From: Calamus simplicifolius
Taxonomy: Eukaryota; Streptophyta; Magnoliopsida; Arecales; Arecaceae
Assembly (NCBI GenBank): GCA_900491605.1
Contig: UESW01004577.1
Span: forward strand, 734,254 to 798,253
DNA length: 64,000 bases
Direction of reading: 5' to 3'
The notes under the pieces are model-generated. The model did not search any database, was not told the origin of the DNA, and saw only the letters and a list, made by a program, of their open reading frames with translations. Positions 25,701 to 37,025 of the stretch are shown piece after piece (position 1 is the first letter of the stretch; each line of letters begins with the position of its first letter). The position numbers were made by a program, and so were the translations under genes.

Positions 25701-26474
25701 TTTTAATGTCTCAGCGACAAGCTAATCATAGCACTCGACCTAATCCAAGGATTGAGTAGCGATGGTTAGTCGAGTTATTTCCTACATGGCTTTCAAAACA
25801 GGTTTGACATATACTTAGAGAATATATGGATAGATTTAACATCAAATAACTTGTTAACATTCCTTATTATTTTCTAGGTACCAACGATAATGGAGAGAAA
25901 TTTTTCAGCTGAATTAATAGCCCTGGCTCGAGGACCTAACAAAGTCATCAATAGATATAATGGTTTCATAATCAATGGTTTTAAATTCCATACTAAAGAT
26001 CGTGAGAAATTTAGAAGAACACAAAATAGCGGTGTTATGGTGGAAGCAGATGAAAAAACTTATTACGGTGCACTAAAAGATATTTATGAGTTAGATTACT
26101 ATGGAATCTTTAAAGTCATATTATTTAGATGTGATTGGGTAGATATAAACTCATCAAGGGGTTTGAAAAAGGATGCAAATGGATTTACACTTGTAAATTT
26201 TACAAGGTTGATACATACTGGTGCCTTATTGAAAGATGATCCATTCATTTTTTCTTCTCAAGCTCGTCAAGTATTTTTTGTACAAGATGCAAAAGATAAA
26301 GATTGGGCTACTGTTATTAAAATAAAACCTAGGGACTTATATGATATGGGAAAGCAGCTGGAAGATGATGACACTTATACGCATTCCATGCCATTCAGTT
26401 TTGTATCGGTTGATGACGTACATGCCACGGTATCCTTGGTTAGGACAGAATTTGAAGGAAATGATAATGCTTGA
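22795..26474 (+). pseudogene. TNP2-type CACTA transposase (broken)
   Basis: The start at 22795 gives MDRCWINKP and, after a frame change in an A run near 22830, YFDGVRNFIKFGME and HLIWNGFA (transposase-associated N-terminal domain). 23229-23501 has DADEQLYPGCLKFSKISF and NGWSGKSFTMLL. 23700-24254 has RWHNEGRTKDGMLRHPADS in frame pieces, IPGDKGPGND and ACPCCADST, the TNP2 core. 24489-25225 has NLDVMHIEKNVCDNLLGTLL and a DUF4218-type domain, which continues after an intron (25226-25320) as EGYIAEECLTFCSRYL. 25890-26474 is a DUF4216-type domain (FKVILFRCDWVDI). At least five frame breaks or stops make it inactive as read. Confidence 0.9.
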
Positions 26475-27971
26475 TTCTTATTGGTATTAAATTTTGCAAT
26501 GTATTGGATTTTGTAGTAATTATTTAGTTAAATTAATATTTATTTTCATTAACTCTTACTTTGATGTAAATGATAGGTGATATTATGCCACGCTCACGGA
26601 CACAGGCTGGCACCTCTGCTTCAGCACAGGAGGTTCATGCTGGTCCTTCTTCGGTACCGAACGTTGCGTCCAGTTCTTGAACAACAGTCTATTGCAGGTC
26701 CATCATTCCTCGGGGCATCATGATCCTACTGTCGGTGTAGGAGACGATGAGCTACACATTCAGGGTAATTTATTTTTTATTTAGTTTGATAAAATTTCTT
26801 TACACTTTTTACTATAGTATACTTATATCTATTTTTATGCAGACGAATCTGGAAGGGTTACACGCAGACGCGGGCCCATGGCAGTACGAGATGTATGGCA
26901 GATGCGCGAGGGTGAGAAGATAGTGATTAAGTGCAATCATCTAGGGCAGCCAATTAAAAAAGTCGCTAGCTTATTGAGTTCCTTTTTAGGGATAGTTGCA
27001 CGGAGGCATCAGCTGTGTCCATTGAGTTATACAAAATGGAATGACATGCTTCCGACTTATAAAGCTGAGATTCTACGAGTTGTGCAGGTAAAAATTTGAA
27101 TCTAAACATTTCTTATTTTGTATACTTGTTATATTATGCTAATGTTTATATTTTCATTAACAATTTTTTATCAATTTTTGATTGCAGGCCAAGTTATCTA
27201 CTACCTCCATCCTCTCATGATTTTGTAATGAAGTCTCTCAACCGAAAATGGAAAGAATATAAGGCCTATTTGAAGTTCACCTGAGCTACAAGTTGCTGTT
27301 AAATAAGATATGTGGACCGAGGAGCAGTAGTTGGCACTTGTCATCATCTTATAATGATGTACCCCATCAATGGATGGATGTTGGTTCTACTACCGGATTC
27401 TCAGAGGGGAAAATGATTGCCGGATATGACTTATAATCATCAATGGAAAGTTGGTTCATTATTGGTTCTCAGAGAGGGGACATGTATCTTATAATTTAAT
27501 CTTTTAAGATACTATTAAAATATTTGATTTTTATTGTACATTATATATACATATATGCTTTACTTTCGAAATATAACAAGTATATTTACTTAATTTTGCA
27601 GACATATTCTAATATTGATAAAGCTGCACGAGCAGCCCTGTCTGCTCCTTATATATCAGGATCCAAGAGTTATGCACGAGTCAGACAAGAGTTCGTATGT
27701 TCCTTAATTGTATGAATTTATATTTTTATATCAAAGCATTTACTTATTATAATGAAACTTGAATTATGTACCGTGAATGATGTATCGCGATACATATGTA
27801 CCGTGATACCAACCCAACATATAAGGAACGAAGCATGTGATCATTTTAGGAAATATGGGTAAATTTTACACAATGACTGCTTTTGTTTTAAACGGATATA
27901 GTAAACGTGTTTGCGCTCACACTTGCAAACCCTGCATGGTTTCTAAAATTTTTCACCATTATCTACACATA

Positions 27972-28665
27972 NNNNNNNNNNNNNNNNNNNNNNNNNNNNN
28001 NNNNNNNNNNNNNNNNNNNNNNNNNNNNNNNNNNNNNNNNNNNNNNNNNNNNNNNNNNNNNNNNNNNNNNNNNNNNNNNNNNNNNNNNNNNNNNNNNNNN
28101 NNNNNNNNNNNNNNNNNNNNNNNNNNNNNNNNNNNNNNNNNNNNNNNNNNNNNNNNNNNNNNNNNNNNNNNNNNNNNNNNNNNNNNNNNNNNNNNNNNNN
28201 NNNNNNNNNNNNNNNNNNNNNNNNNNNNNNNNNNNNNNNNNNNNNNNNNNNNNNNNNNNNNNNNNNNNNNNNNNNNNNNNNNNNNNNNNNNNNNNNNNNN
28301 NNNNNNNNNNNNNNNNNNNNNNNNNNNNNNNNNNNNNNNNNNNNNNNNNNNNNNNNNNNNNNNNNNNNNNNNNNNNNNNNNNNNNNNNNNNNNNNNNNNN
28401 NNNNNNNNNNNNNNNNNNNNNNNNNNNNNNNNNNNNNNNNNNNNNNNNNNNNNNNNNNNNNNNNNNNNNNNNNNNNNNNNNNNNNNNNNNNNNNNNNNNN
28501 NNNNNNNNNNNNNNNNNNNNNNNNNNNNNNNNNNNNNNNNNNNNNNNNNNNNNNNNNNNNNNNNNNNNNNNNNNNNNNNNNNNNNNNNNNNNNNNNNNNN
28601 NNNNNNNNNNNNNNNNNNNNNNNNNNNNNNNNNNNNNNNNNNNNNNNNNNNNNNNNNNNNNNNNN
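27972..28665. other. Assembly gap (694 N)
   Basis: Unspecified bases. Apparent open frames across it on both strands are meaningless. The gap sits directly beside the captured CSLC fragment. Confidence 1.
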
Positions 28666-28756
28666 AGAAGCACCTCCATTCCCGACGTCCAGGAGAGGTG
28701 TTCGAGCATCATCACATACTATGATGGAATTAAAACATGAGATCAATAGCTCAACA

Positions 28757-29012
28757 TGGTAAGTGCCTTGACATCATTCAAGAATTTAAATTTCCAGCCA
28801 TTAAGGTGGGCACGAACAGCAATATCCATATCCTCTACTGTTGTTCGCTCAAGCCAACCTCGAATCCTCTAAAGCTTTGATTCTCTAGACACCTGCAGTC
28901 CCATTAAAGCCAAAAAAGTTCAAGAAGACACCATTCACCTGCTGCCCCACTTCAAAGTGAAAGCAGAGGTTGATATTTTGAAGACGGGTCAACACGTTCT
29001 CATCCTTGAAGA
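28757..29012 (-). pseudogene. Cellulose synthase-like C (CSLC) gene fragment captured within CACTA
   Basis: The minus strand reads FKDENVLTRLQNINLCFHFE, then QQVNGVFLNFFGFNGTAGV, an in-frame TAG, RIKALED and, after a one-base frame change, LERTTVEDMDIAVRAHLNGW and LNDVK. This is the catalytic core of family-2 glycosyltransferases of the CSLC group (xyloglucan backbone glucan synthases in the Golgi), including the VED acidic motif. The Q/RXXRW motif that normally follows is absent. It lies opposite to and within an intron of the TNPA-like gene. The nonsense codon and truncation mark it as a pseudogene. The CSLA subfamily is less likely because the VNGVFLNFFGFNGTAG wording is CSLC-like. Confidence 0.82.
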
Positions 29013-29040
29013 TACGTATCGAGTTATTGACTTATTGTGA

Positions 29041-29680
29041 CTCTCCATGTAGATGCGCATTGGTCATCTAGTACATGTTCTCTGTGAGAAATATGTTCTT
29101 AATTTGTTTAGGAAATGCTTACCTTTATCTTTCCTCCGAAAGGATGGAGTTATTTAATTTATTGCAATAGCCACAAGATCGGTACTTGCATCGAGTCTCT
29201 AGGAGAAGGCAGATGGATCATCATGTTGCCCTTGCTTATCCTTGAGAAATCATTTAACAGACATCCAGAACTTTGGCTTGACGTATCAGTGAAAATCACC
29301 CAAAATTTGTAGAATGAGATAAATCTCTCTCTCTCTCACACAACAAGATGTCTCTCGCCAAATGTATCTAGCAAATGACTTCAGCATTTATATTTTTCAG
29401 CAACCTTGGATATATCTCAGAATGTAAACAAACAATATGAATGGAAAGAAAAGACCAATTTACTTCGTGCCTGACCAGTCCTTACACCTGAATTGTTTGC
29501 TTTCTGGCTTGGACATGAAGGAATGGTTGCTTGACTACCTTGAGCAGAACTAGCTGCCTTACTAGTTGATGCATCCCTATTGCATTCATTCATGGACCTG
29601 TGGGGGGATTATGAGTGAGTTGGGGGATTATGAGTGAGCTGAGCTTCAACTTCTTAAGATCTAGCTAACTATAAATTTTC
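29041..29680. other. Unassigned stretch between CSLC fragment and TNPA exon
   Basis: The plus strand has a 65-codon frame at 29115-29312 (FPPKGWSYLIYCNSHKIGTC), and the minus strand has an exon-like Ser/Ala-rich stretch at about 29465-29600 ending in GCACGAAGT. Neither is recognised. They may be further captured host sequence. A (CT)n run lies at 29324-29337. Confidence 0.35.
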
Positions 29681-30463
29681 TTGTAGATAGATGAGCATGG
29701 GCGAGAACCCCGTAAGGTGGAGTTTTACCGGACGACTCATATTCACGATAATGACACTTTTGTCAGAGATGAGTCGAGGAACTTTTATGTAATTATTTAT
29801 TACAATTTATTTCATGCAACGATTTTAATTTGATTTTGTTATTCAGTAAGATCTAACTAATTTTTTTAAATTAATACAGGAAAGAGCTACAACTCTTATT
29901 GCTGAGCGTGTCGACGACTCTACAGCATCTACACAAAGTAGTCGCATTGAGGCCGAGGTGTTTACGGAGCTGATGGGGCTAGAGCGCTACGATCGAGTGA
30001 GGGGTTATGGAGTTGGAGTCACCCCCACTAAGATATCTGAGATGAGTAGACGTGCACGTGATGCTACAGATGCTGCAGATGGTGTTCGCATACTTCAGTA
30101 GGAGATAGAGGAGATGCGACAGAGCCGTATCGCAAATAGAGCACGATGGAGGAGATGCAACCGAGTCGTGCCGATGATAGAGCAGCGATGGAGAAGATGC
30201 TATGGAGCCGTGCCGACGATCGTGCAGCGATGGATTCTATAAGAGAGCACATTGAGCGGCTTACATCTATCGTACAGATATTTGTTCCACATCAGGTAAA
30301 TACATATATTATTAATTATATATTTGTATATTAAATCAATTATTTATCTAATATATTGTAATTGATAGTTGAGCAAATTAAATATTTTTAATTATTCTTA
30401 TAGGCTCCTGGAGCGTCAGATCCTCGCAGACAGGGTGACAACCTTCTTCCTGCAGATCATTGA

Positions 30464-31783
30464 TCTTGGCTTTTTTTATTTTATATCTTTCATTTCATGT
30501 ATTTTTAAATTTTGTTAAATTTTATATTGTATCAAACTATCTTTTAGTTGATTGCAATGAAATTTATATTTGAAATTTTAATTTGGATGTGAAGAATGCA
30601 ATGTGATTTTATGTTTGTTATGATTGCATTGTATAGGTTTAATATAATTTAGATTGCCAGAATGTACCAAAAACTTGCTCATAACTGTATTCCATTTAGA
30701 ATAGTAGCTGATTTGGTAAAAGTGGCACCAATCATACGAAGTGTAGTGTCAATAAGAGAATGCCACAGATTGATCAAGAGAAAATGGTGTATTCTTAATG
30801 AGTTTGATATAGTAAGAAACATGATGGGGTAGCATTATTTTCAAGGCATATTGCCATGGGATTATGCAATATCTTTTGTGCAACGAAAGAAAATCTAGTG
30901 GTTAGATCCTTTCTACTGTACTCAAAGCGTTTCTTCTTGTACTTGGAATAAATTGTAGTCTTGGGTGTTCTTCACCCAGAATTTGCATCATGTAGTCATA
31001 CCATCTGACCTGGACTGAATTAAGTTTTGGCCCAGCCAAATGACTTTTCGTGGCCATTGAATCCCTAATGATATCTAACGGATAAAGGAGGTCGAACGAA
31101 TTAAGACGGTGTATAGGATATAAAGGTTGTTCACTGATTATGAGAATCAGTGATTCTGCTGGACCTTTTAAGATTTTAGGAACACTTCATTCCTTATTTT
31201 AGTTGCACATTATTAAATTCATGATATTCTTAATTTTACACATTATTTTTCTTATGAAGGTTTGATAATTAATTTATGGTGTGCATTAACTTTGCATATG
31301 CTTTTGTCTCACTCTCGTATTTCGTATTGCAGTAGTAAAAACTATCTTATTAATCCTTTCAAAGTCCTTGTGTTATGAGGCAGCGCTACAGTTTTGCTTA
31401 TAGACATTATTCAATGTTAAGGCTGGAATGTTAAGGCTGATTAAGGATTATTACAAGAGATAGCTATTTCTCATGTGGTATAAGGCATCTCTGATTGCAA
31501 GCTGCTTGAAAAATATGGGATTTTAGCCGAAAGATTTTTAAAGCCAGCTCCGAAATTGAGCCATATTTCCGATTCCGATATGTAAACGGTTTCAAATTTG
31601 AGAACGACTTTCTTAAATGATGTCATAAACCTTAATCTTGAGCGATTTTTTTGTTTTCCTAGAAGCCTTTGAGTTCTTTGCCGGAGAATGGAAGGGAAAG
31701 AGCAGATTTTTGCCTGGTTTGATTGGGCAGTGGAAGCTCTGTTTTTGTTATTTTCTTTTTTCAAGAGTTTTTTTGGGTGGGGA
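30464..31783. other. Upstream region of the kinesin locus
   Basis: AT-rich sequence between the CACTA second gene and the kinesin start. It should contain the kinesin promoter and 5' UTR. No convincing TATA box or CACTA right terminus was located. An ATG at 31688 is in frame with the kinesin start at 31784, but the 32 residues it would add (Phe/Trp-rich) do not look like the family. Confidence 0.5.
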
Positions 31784-33245
31784 ATGGCGTCGGAGGGGCT
31801 GTTGACGGTCACTTCTTTGGTGGAGGATGTTCTCAAGCAGCATGGGACCAGGCTGAGCGATATGGATTTGGCTTCGAGGAAGGCAGAAGAAGCCGGTGAG
31901 ATTTCGAGTCACTTCTTTTATTTGAAGGATTCTTGAAGACTTTCTTCATTTTGAGTCAATCTACAGTATTAATTTTTGGTTCCAGTTGTTTGAAAAATAT
32001 ATTCCTTTTGTTTCTTTTGGAAAATTTCAATGTATAATTCTAGCGGCAAGAAGATATGAGGCAGCTGGGTGGCTGAGAAAGATGGTTGGAGTAGTCCTTG
32101 CAAAGGATTTGCCAGACCAGCCTTCGGAGGAGGAATTCAGGCTTGGATTGAGAAATGGGTCGATTCTTTGCAAGGCGCTCAACAAGGTTCACCCTGGTGC
32201 TGTGCCAAGGGTAAGTCTACTTGGGTGACAAAATTCTAATCTTCAACTTCTACCCCGCTCTCCCCAACTTTTTTTTCCTCTTCTTTTTTTACTTTTAAAG
32301 CCTGCATCAGTTTAGTTTTTTAGATATTGCTTCCTTTTCAGGTAGTAGATTCAGTTCTTTACCCAGATGATGCAGCCCTGTCGGCTTACCAGTATGCTTA
32401 CCAGTATTTTGAGAATGTAAGCAACTTTCTTGTGGTTGCGCAAGAGATTGGTCTTCCAATGTTTGAGGCTTCCGACTTGGAGCAGGTAGGAATTGTGTAT
32501 TGTAGTTATTAGATAATAGAACTTCTCTAATAAACACCTCTCCCTCACTTTACATTATGATTTTGCTTAAAGGGTCCACATAGGCATTTATTCAAGAATC
32601 TTTATGTTGTAGTTTATCTCTCGACTTTCAAGAAGCAAATTTTTCTTGCATACCATATCCACATTGAAAAAAGTCAATAGAAATAACCATCTTTTTATTT
32701 GTTTGTTTATTTAATTTAACTCAAATATTATTTTCCACAGTTTTGTTTAATTGAATTTTTCTTGTTTTGGAATGTTAAGTGAATGTGAATTTAATAAGCT
32801 GCTCCAATTAATTGGAACAAAGCTTGATGGATATTGCGACGAGTTCTTGAATTTCCTCTAATTCCAACCTTATAATTTTGTGGCTTTGTCAAACTTCTTC
32901 AAAGTGTTGCTGTGTAATTCAATGTTAATGTATATAAAGTGTTTTTTTGACCTTTTGTTCCTCTATGTAATTATGCTTTTTGGATGTTTAGGGAGGGAAA
33001 AGTGCCAGGGTTGTGGACTGTTTTCTAGCTCTCAAATCTTATGGTGAATGGAAACAAATGGGAGGAAATGGTACTTGGAAATATGGCAGGAATTATAAAC
33101 CTTCCAACTCAGGGAAAAAATTTTGAGGAAAAATTCAGAACCTTTCAAGAATTCCTTGTTGAGAAGTCAATCGGTGAATGAAAATGATGTTGTATATATG
33201 GAGTATAATTTAAATGGAGGAACTTCAATTGAATCTACTGAAACG
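31784..33245 (+). CDS. Kinesin exons 1-4: calponin-homology domain
   Basis: The start MASEGLLTVTSLVEDVL and HGTRLSDMDLASRKAEEA match the KCH N-terminus, which supports the ATG at 31784. Exon 2 has RRYEAAGWLRKMVGVV and EEEFRLGLRNGSILCKALN, exon 3 YQYFENVSNFLVVAQEIGLP, and exon 4 SARVVDCFLALKSYGEWKQ, the complete single CH domain (about residues 40-165). Exon 4 then meets TGA at 33124-33126; the next frame resumes with RKNSEPFKNSLLRSQS, the conserved stretch that follows the CH domain. The change falls in A6T4. Confidence 0.9.
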
Positions 33246-34264
33246 GTTAGTATGCTAAATTTCAAATTCATTCCAATGAATGATTATCTTCAATGTTTCT
33301 TAGCATCCAGCATAATGTGTATTTACTAATGATGATATTCAGGTCTATATAATTATTTGCATTGTCAACTCCACAGGTGAAAACAGCTCTCAAGGGTCTT
33401 GCTGACAACAATAAATCAACTTGCAAACAAAAGGTTTCGATAGATCCCCCATCTAGTTCTTGTGAGGTCAAGATATGTCTCAGATTTATTTCCAACAATG
33501 CTTTCTCATGCAGCTAATATCATTTATTTATACTTTCCAAAGTACTTTTTAAGTATGAATAGTCATAATAAAAGAATTATCATCATATGTCATGTTTTAC
33601 TATATTTGTTCTAATAGATTTGTTCTTCAATGAATACGGGAATGAGACAACCCTGTAATTTTAATTGTCATTTTTAAGATGGAGAAGGAGGAAAATAATT
33701 TCACAAAGTCAAAGAAAGAGAGCTATATTCATAAGAACATAAAAGAAGAAGAAGCATCAAAAGACAAGATTTTGAAGCAACATAAGATATTTGAGCAACA
33801 GCAAAGAGAGATTCAGGTAATGACACTGGTTTAGTGGTAGTTCCTGGATAACTTCATTTAAAGGTTAGATTAATCATTTTAAATCAGTAGTCATTTTTTT
33901 TTGTAGGAATTAAAGTGTACTCTTCAAACTACTAAAGCTGCTATGGAGTTCATGCAAATGAAGTACTCTGAGGAATTCAGTAAGCTTGGTAAGATAGAAA
34001 GAAATTCATGAGTGAATCTGTTGAGGCTATCCGAATTCATTGACAAATATTTATGCTCTCTTCTACTGTTATTTTGTATAACAGGCAAGCATCTTCTTAG
34101 CCTTACTCATGCAGCTTCAGGTTATCACAAAGTTCTTGAAGAAAACAGAAAGCTCTACAATCAAGTGCAAGATCTGAAAGGTAAACTTTCCAGCCATTTC
34201 TTTATATTCATATGTGTGTGAAGTAAACTTCTAGCGGACTAACTTGATATTTTTCCATTAATAG

Positions 34265-36019
34265 GAAGCATTAGGGTCTATTGCCGAGTGAGACCTTTCC
34301 GACCTGGACAACTAAGTAGAAGCACTATCGGTCGTCTCGATGATGAAAATATCACAATTATCACCCCTACAAAGAATGGAAAAGAAGGGTGTAGAACTTT
34401 CAATTTCAATAAAGTTTTTAGTCCATCAGCAACCCAAGGTTATTTGATGCAGTGTTTTGTTTCTGACTTTCCATACAAAAGCATCTCGAGCAGCCATTAA
34501 CTTCTTTCTTATCTTACCACAGAGGAGGTATTCTCAGATATGCAACCTCTGATCCGATCTGTTCTTGATGGTTATAATATTTGTATACTTGCTTATGGCC
34601 AAACTGGATCAGGAAAAACATATACCATGGTAAGAAATTTGACAACTCATAAGCAAGATAAAGAGTTGCATGCTTTCACAGATTGACTGAAGTTTGCATT
34701 TACATGATTTCTTGTCATTATATTTTGATACTTTGAACATTAAAGTGTTATCACATAAAAAGTTGAGATGCATTGGACCAACTATCTTGGTTGACCTGAT
34801 CATATATGTTATACAGAGTGGACCTAAGGATCAGAACGAGCAAACAAAGGGTGTGAATTATAGGGCACTTGGTGACCTGTTTAAACTCTCAGAACAAAGA
34901 AAAGGCACATTTGTTTACGAAATCTCTGTTCAAATGATTGAAATTTATAATGAGCAAGTGAGAGACCTCCTTACTACTGATGGTCTTAACAAAAGATATC
35001 CTTCTCACTGTTATTTATTTTTGATTCAAAGCATTTCCTTAATGTGTCTGATTTCCTATGCAAGTAAATGTTTTTGTTATATGTAATAGTTTGCCTTAGA
35101 TTTTTTCCCTTTCTATAGTTGGATGTTTTGATAAGTCTATTAGTTCATTATTGGAAAAAATCAGGTGTGTTTCTAAACATAATTTTTATTGCTAATATGT
35201 TCTTGTTGTTCAACTTTTTCTGACAATAACAATAAATTTCCTTAACATGAAAATACATTAGAAATTCGAAATAGTTCCCAGAAGGGACTTAATGTACCTG
35301 ATGCAAACTTAGTCCCTGTTTCATCAACAACGGATGTCATTGAAGTGATGAATATTGGGCAGAAAACCGTGCAGTAGGTGCTACAGCACTGAATGATCAT
35401 AGCAGCCGTTCTCATAGGTGTGCAATTATATTTAATTTTGTACTTGATCCATAACAGAATAAATGAAATTCAATTACATGAGTATGTGATGTCAAAGGAT
35501 TTTGCTTGCAGTTGCTTGACTGTTCATGTTCAAGGAAGAGATATGACATCTGGAACCATCCTTCGTGGATGCATGCATTTAGTTGATCTTGCAGGCAGTG
35601 AAAGAGTTGATAAATCTGAGGTCACAGGAGAAAGGCTAAAAGAGGCACAGCATATAAACAATTCACTCTCAGCTCTAGGCGATGTAATATCTGCTCTTGC
35701 CCAGAAGAACTCGCATGTTCCTTACAGAAATAGTAAACTAACGCAATTACTTAAAGACTGTCTTGGTAAAATATATGCTTTTAATAATGGTAATTTGTCA
35801 ATGTGACTTAAAAGAAGTTCTATCTCTATGTCACTAAGTTCTATAAATTTGCATATCAGGTGGGCAAGCAAAAACATTGATGTTTGTCCATATAAGTCCT
35901 GAGATGGATGCTATTGGAGAAGCTATTAGCACGCTTAAATTTGCTGAGCGGGTTGCTACGGTTGAACTTGGTGCTGCACGACTAAATAAAGTGGAGAAGC
36001 CAAAGAGCTCAGGGAATAG
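34265..36019 (+). CDS. Kinesin exons 9-14: motor domain
   Basis: Motor signatures in order: SIRVYCRVRPFRPG at the start (34265), P-loop GQTGSGKT (34597-34620), EIYNEQVRDLL, switch I NDHSSRSH (35392-35415), switch II DLAGSER (35585-35605), HINNSLSALGDVISAL, VPYRNSKLTQLLKDCLGG, and KTLMFVHISPE with the motor end ERVATVELGAAR. A neck-like coiled coil precedes the motor (exons 6-8, KILKQHKIFEQQQREIQ), as in kinesin-14 proteins. Switch I has Asp-His where most relatives have Glu-Arg, but the SSRSH core is kept. Frame breaks at 35363-35366 and near 36000 are described for the locus. Confidence 0.92.
34996..35256 (+). other. U12-type AT-AC intron in the motor domain
   Basis: The intron begins ATATCCTTC and ends ...AAAATAC, with branch sequence TTTCCTTAAC at 35237-35246, about 11 bases before the terminal AC. 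These are near-perfect minor-spliceosome signals. Joining 34995 to 35257 gives NKR-LEIRNSSQKGLNV, the wording expected for this part of kinesin-14 motors. No GT-AG alternative near 34995 keeps that frame. Confidence 0.93.
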
Positions 36020-37025
36020 GTTTTTTGCCTCTTCTTTTGCCACCTATAAATTGATGAATGAGGCATATCCTTCTGTTTCACATTTCTATGTCCTTTCTGA
36101 AATCAAGTTTCTTTCTTTTTTGTCGTTTTTCAGGTAGCTTGCCTTAAAGCAGCATTAGCAAGGAAAGATAGAGGACCCGCGCATGTTCAGAATATAATAG
36201 CAAGTCCTGATATGCTCAATCTGAAAGCACCATCACCTGTTAACTCAAATCAACGACATAATGGGAAGTACGCAAATAATCAAACTAACCAAAGACAACC
36301 TATGGAGGATGTTGGAAACATAGAGGTATTGTTCTAAGGATGGCTACTGCTAGACTAGGGATTGTGAGTGCTGTCATTATATTAAAAATGCACAATTATA
36401 TATTATAATTTTTCTTTACCCATTCATATCTTTGTAATGGAAAATTTAATGTGATATGAAACTATCAAATTAAACCATTAACTTCAAACACATGCTCCCT
36501 AAAATAGATGGATATGGTAACTTGCATACGAGATGCTAGATTATCACTTAAGGGAAATGTTATATTTCAATTTCTCTCAAGATTGATAATTATTGAATAT
36601 AAACTAGGCTTGTATATCACTTCATAAGCATAGTTGATCCTGCATTATTTTCCAGCAAGTTGGATTTTGAGTAATGGCCTATCTGTACTATTGCCATCCA
36701 TCATCACAACATTAAATATTTTAGGGATCTATATTTTGGATTTGGCACATTGAAAGTGACCTGACAATTTTTCATATGTCCAGCATGTAATGTTAACTTA
36801 CACTGCATATACCAGTTGTGTATTTTCTTCCTTGTGTTACATCAAAGCTTGAAAAAAAAAAACCTGTTAATTTTTGTTGCAAAAATCTGTATGGCATTCT
36901 AGAGATACTGGTTTGATTTGATTGGTTCTTATGACCATCACATAGATTATTACTGGTCATTTACATTAACTATTTATTTTGCTATGCACTGAAGGATGAT
37001 TTTTCTAATAATGGTCTATTTATAG

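Larger units (their letters stand above)
18579..30463 (+). mobile_element. CACTA (En/Spm, CMC) DNA transposon, right end not found
   Basis: The left end is CACTACAACAAA followed by GTCGGGA-type subterminal words, in the style of plant CACTA elements. The inside carries a TNP2-type transposase and a TNPA-like second gene, the usual pair. The repeat-unit sequence interrupted at 18578 does not resume downstream, and no matching right terminus was found before the kinesin locus, so the end given here is only the stop codon of the second gene. An assembly gap and a captured host fragment lie inside. Confidence 0.85.
26585..30463 (+). pseudogene. TNPA-like second CACTA gene (Transposase_24 type), interrupted by a gap
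   Basis: The ATG at 26585 starts MPRSRTQAGTSASAQ. Exon-like segments follow: about 26843-27087 (RGPMAVRDVWQM, NHLGQPIKKVASLLSSFLG), 27189-27284 (VMKSLNRKWKEYKAYLK), 27600-27690 (APYISGSKSYARVRQE), 29685-29790 (REPRKVEFYRTTHIHDNDTFV), 29881-30100 (ERATTLIAERVDDSTAS) and a last segment ending at TGA 30461-30463. In order these match the plant En/Spm TNPA-like proteins that bind subterminal repeats. A frame break is seen near 26680. The exon list is incomplete because 27972-28665 is unknown. Confidence 0.75.

Noticed and set aside
27837..28746. Open frames of 250-295 codons spanning the gap
   Set aside because: Almost all codons are unknown bases.
30735..30755. GTGTAGTG near 30745 as CACTA right terminus
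   Set aside because: It lacks the rest of the inverted repeat (AAATTTGTTGTAGTG expected), and repeat-unit sequence does not resume after it.
31688..31783. Upstream in-frame ATG for the kinesin
   Set aside because: The added residues are Phe/Trp-rich and unlike the family, whereas the ATG at 31784 gives the conserved N-terminus.
36065..36072. Second ATATCCTT word, possible another AT-AC donor
   Set aside because: No U12 branch sequence and no AC acceptor at a suitable distance; the conserved KELRE wording places the exon end at 36019 with a normal GT donor.
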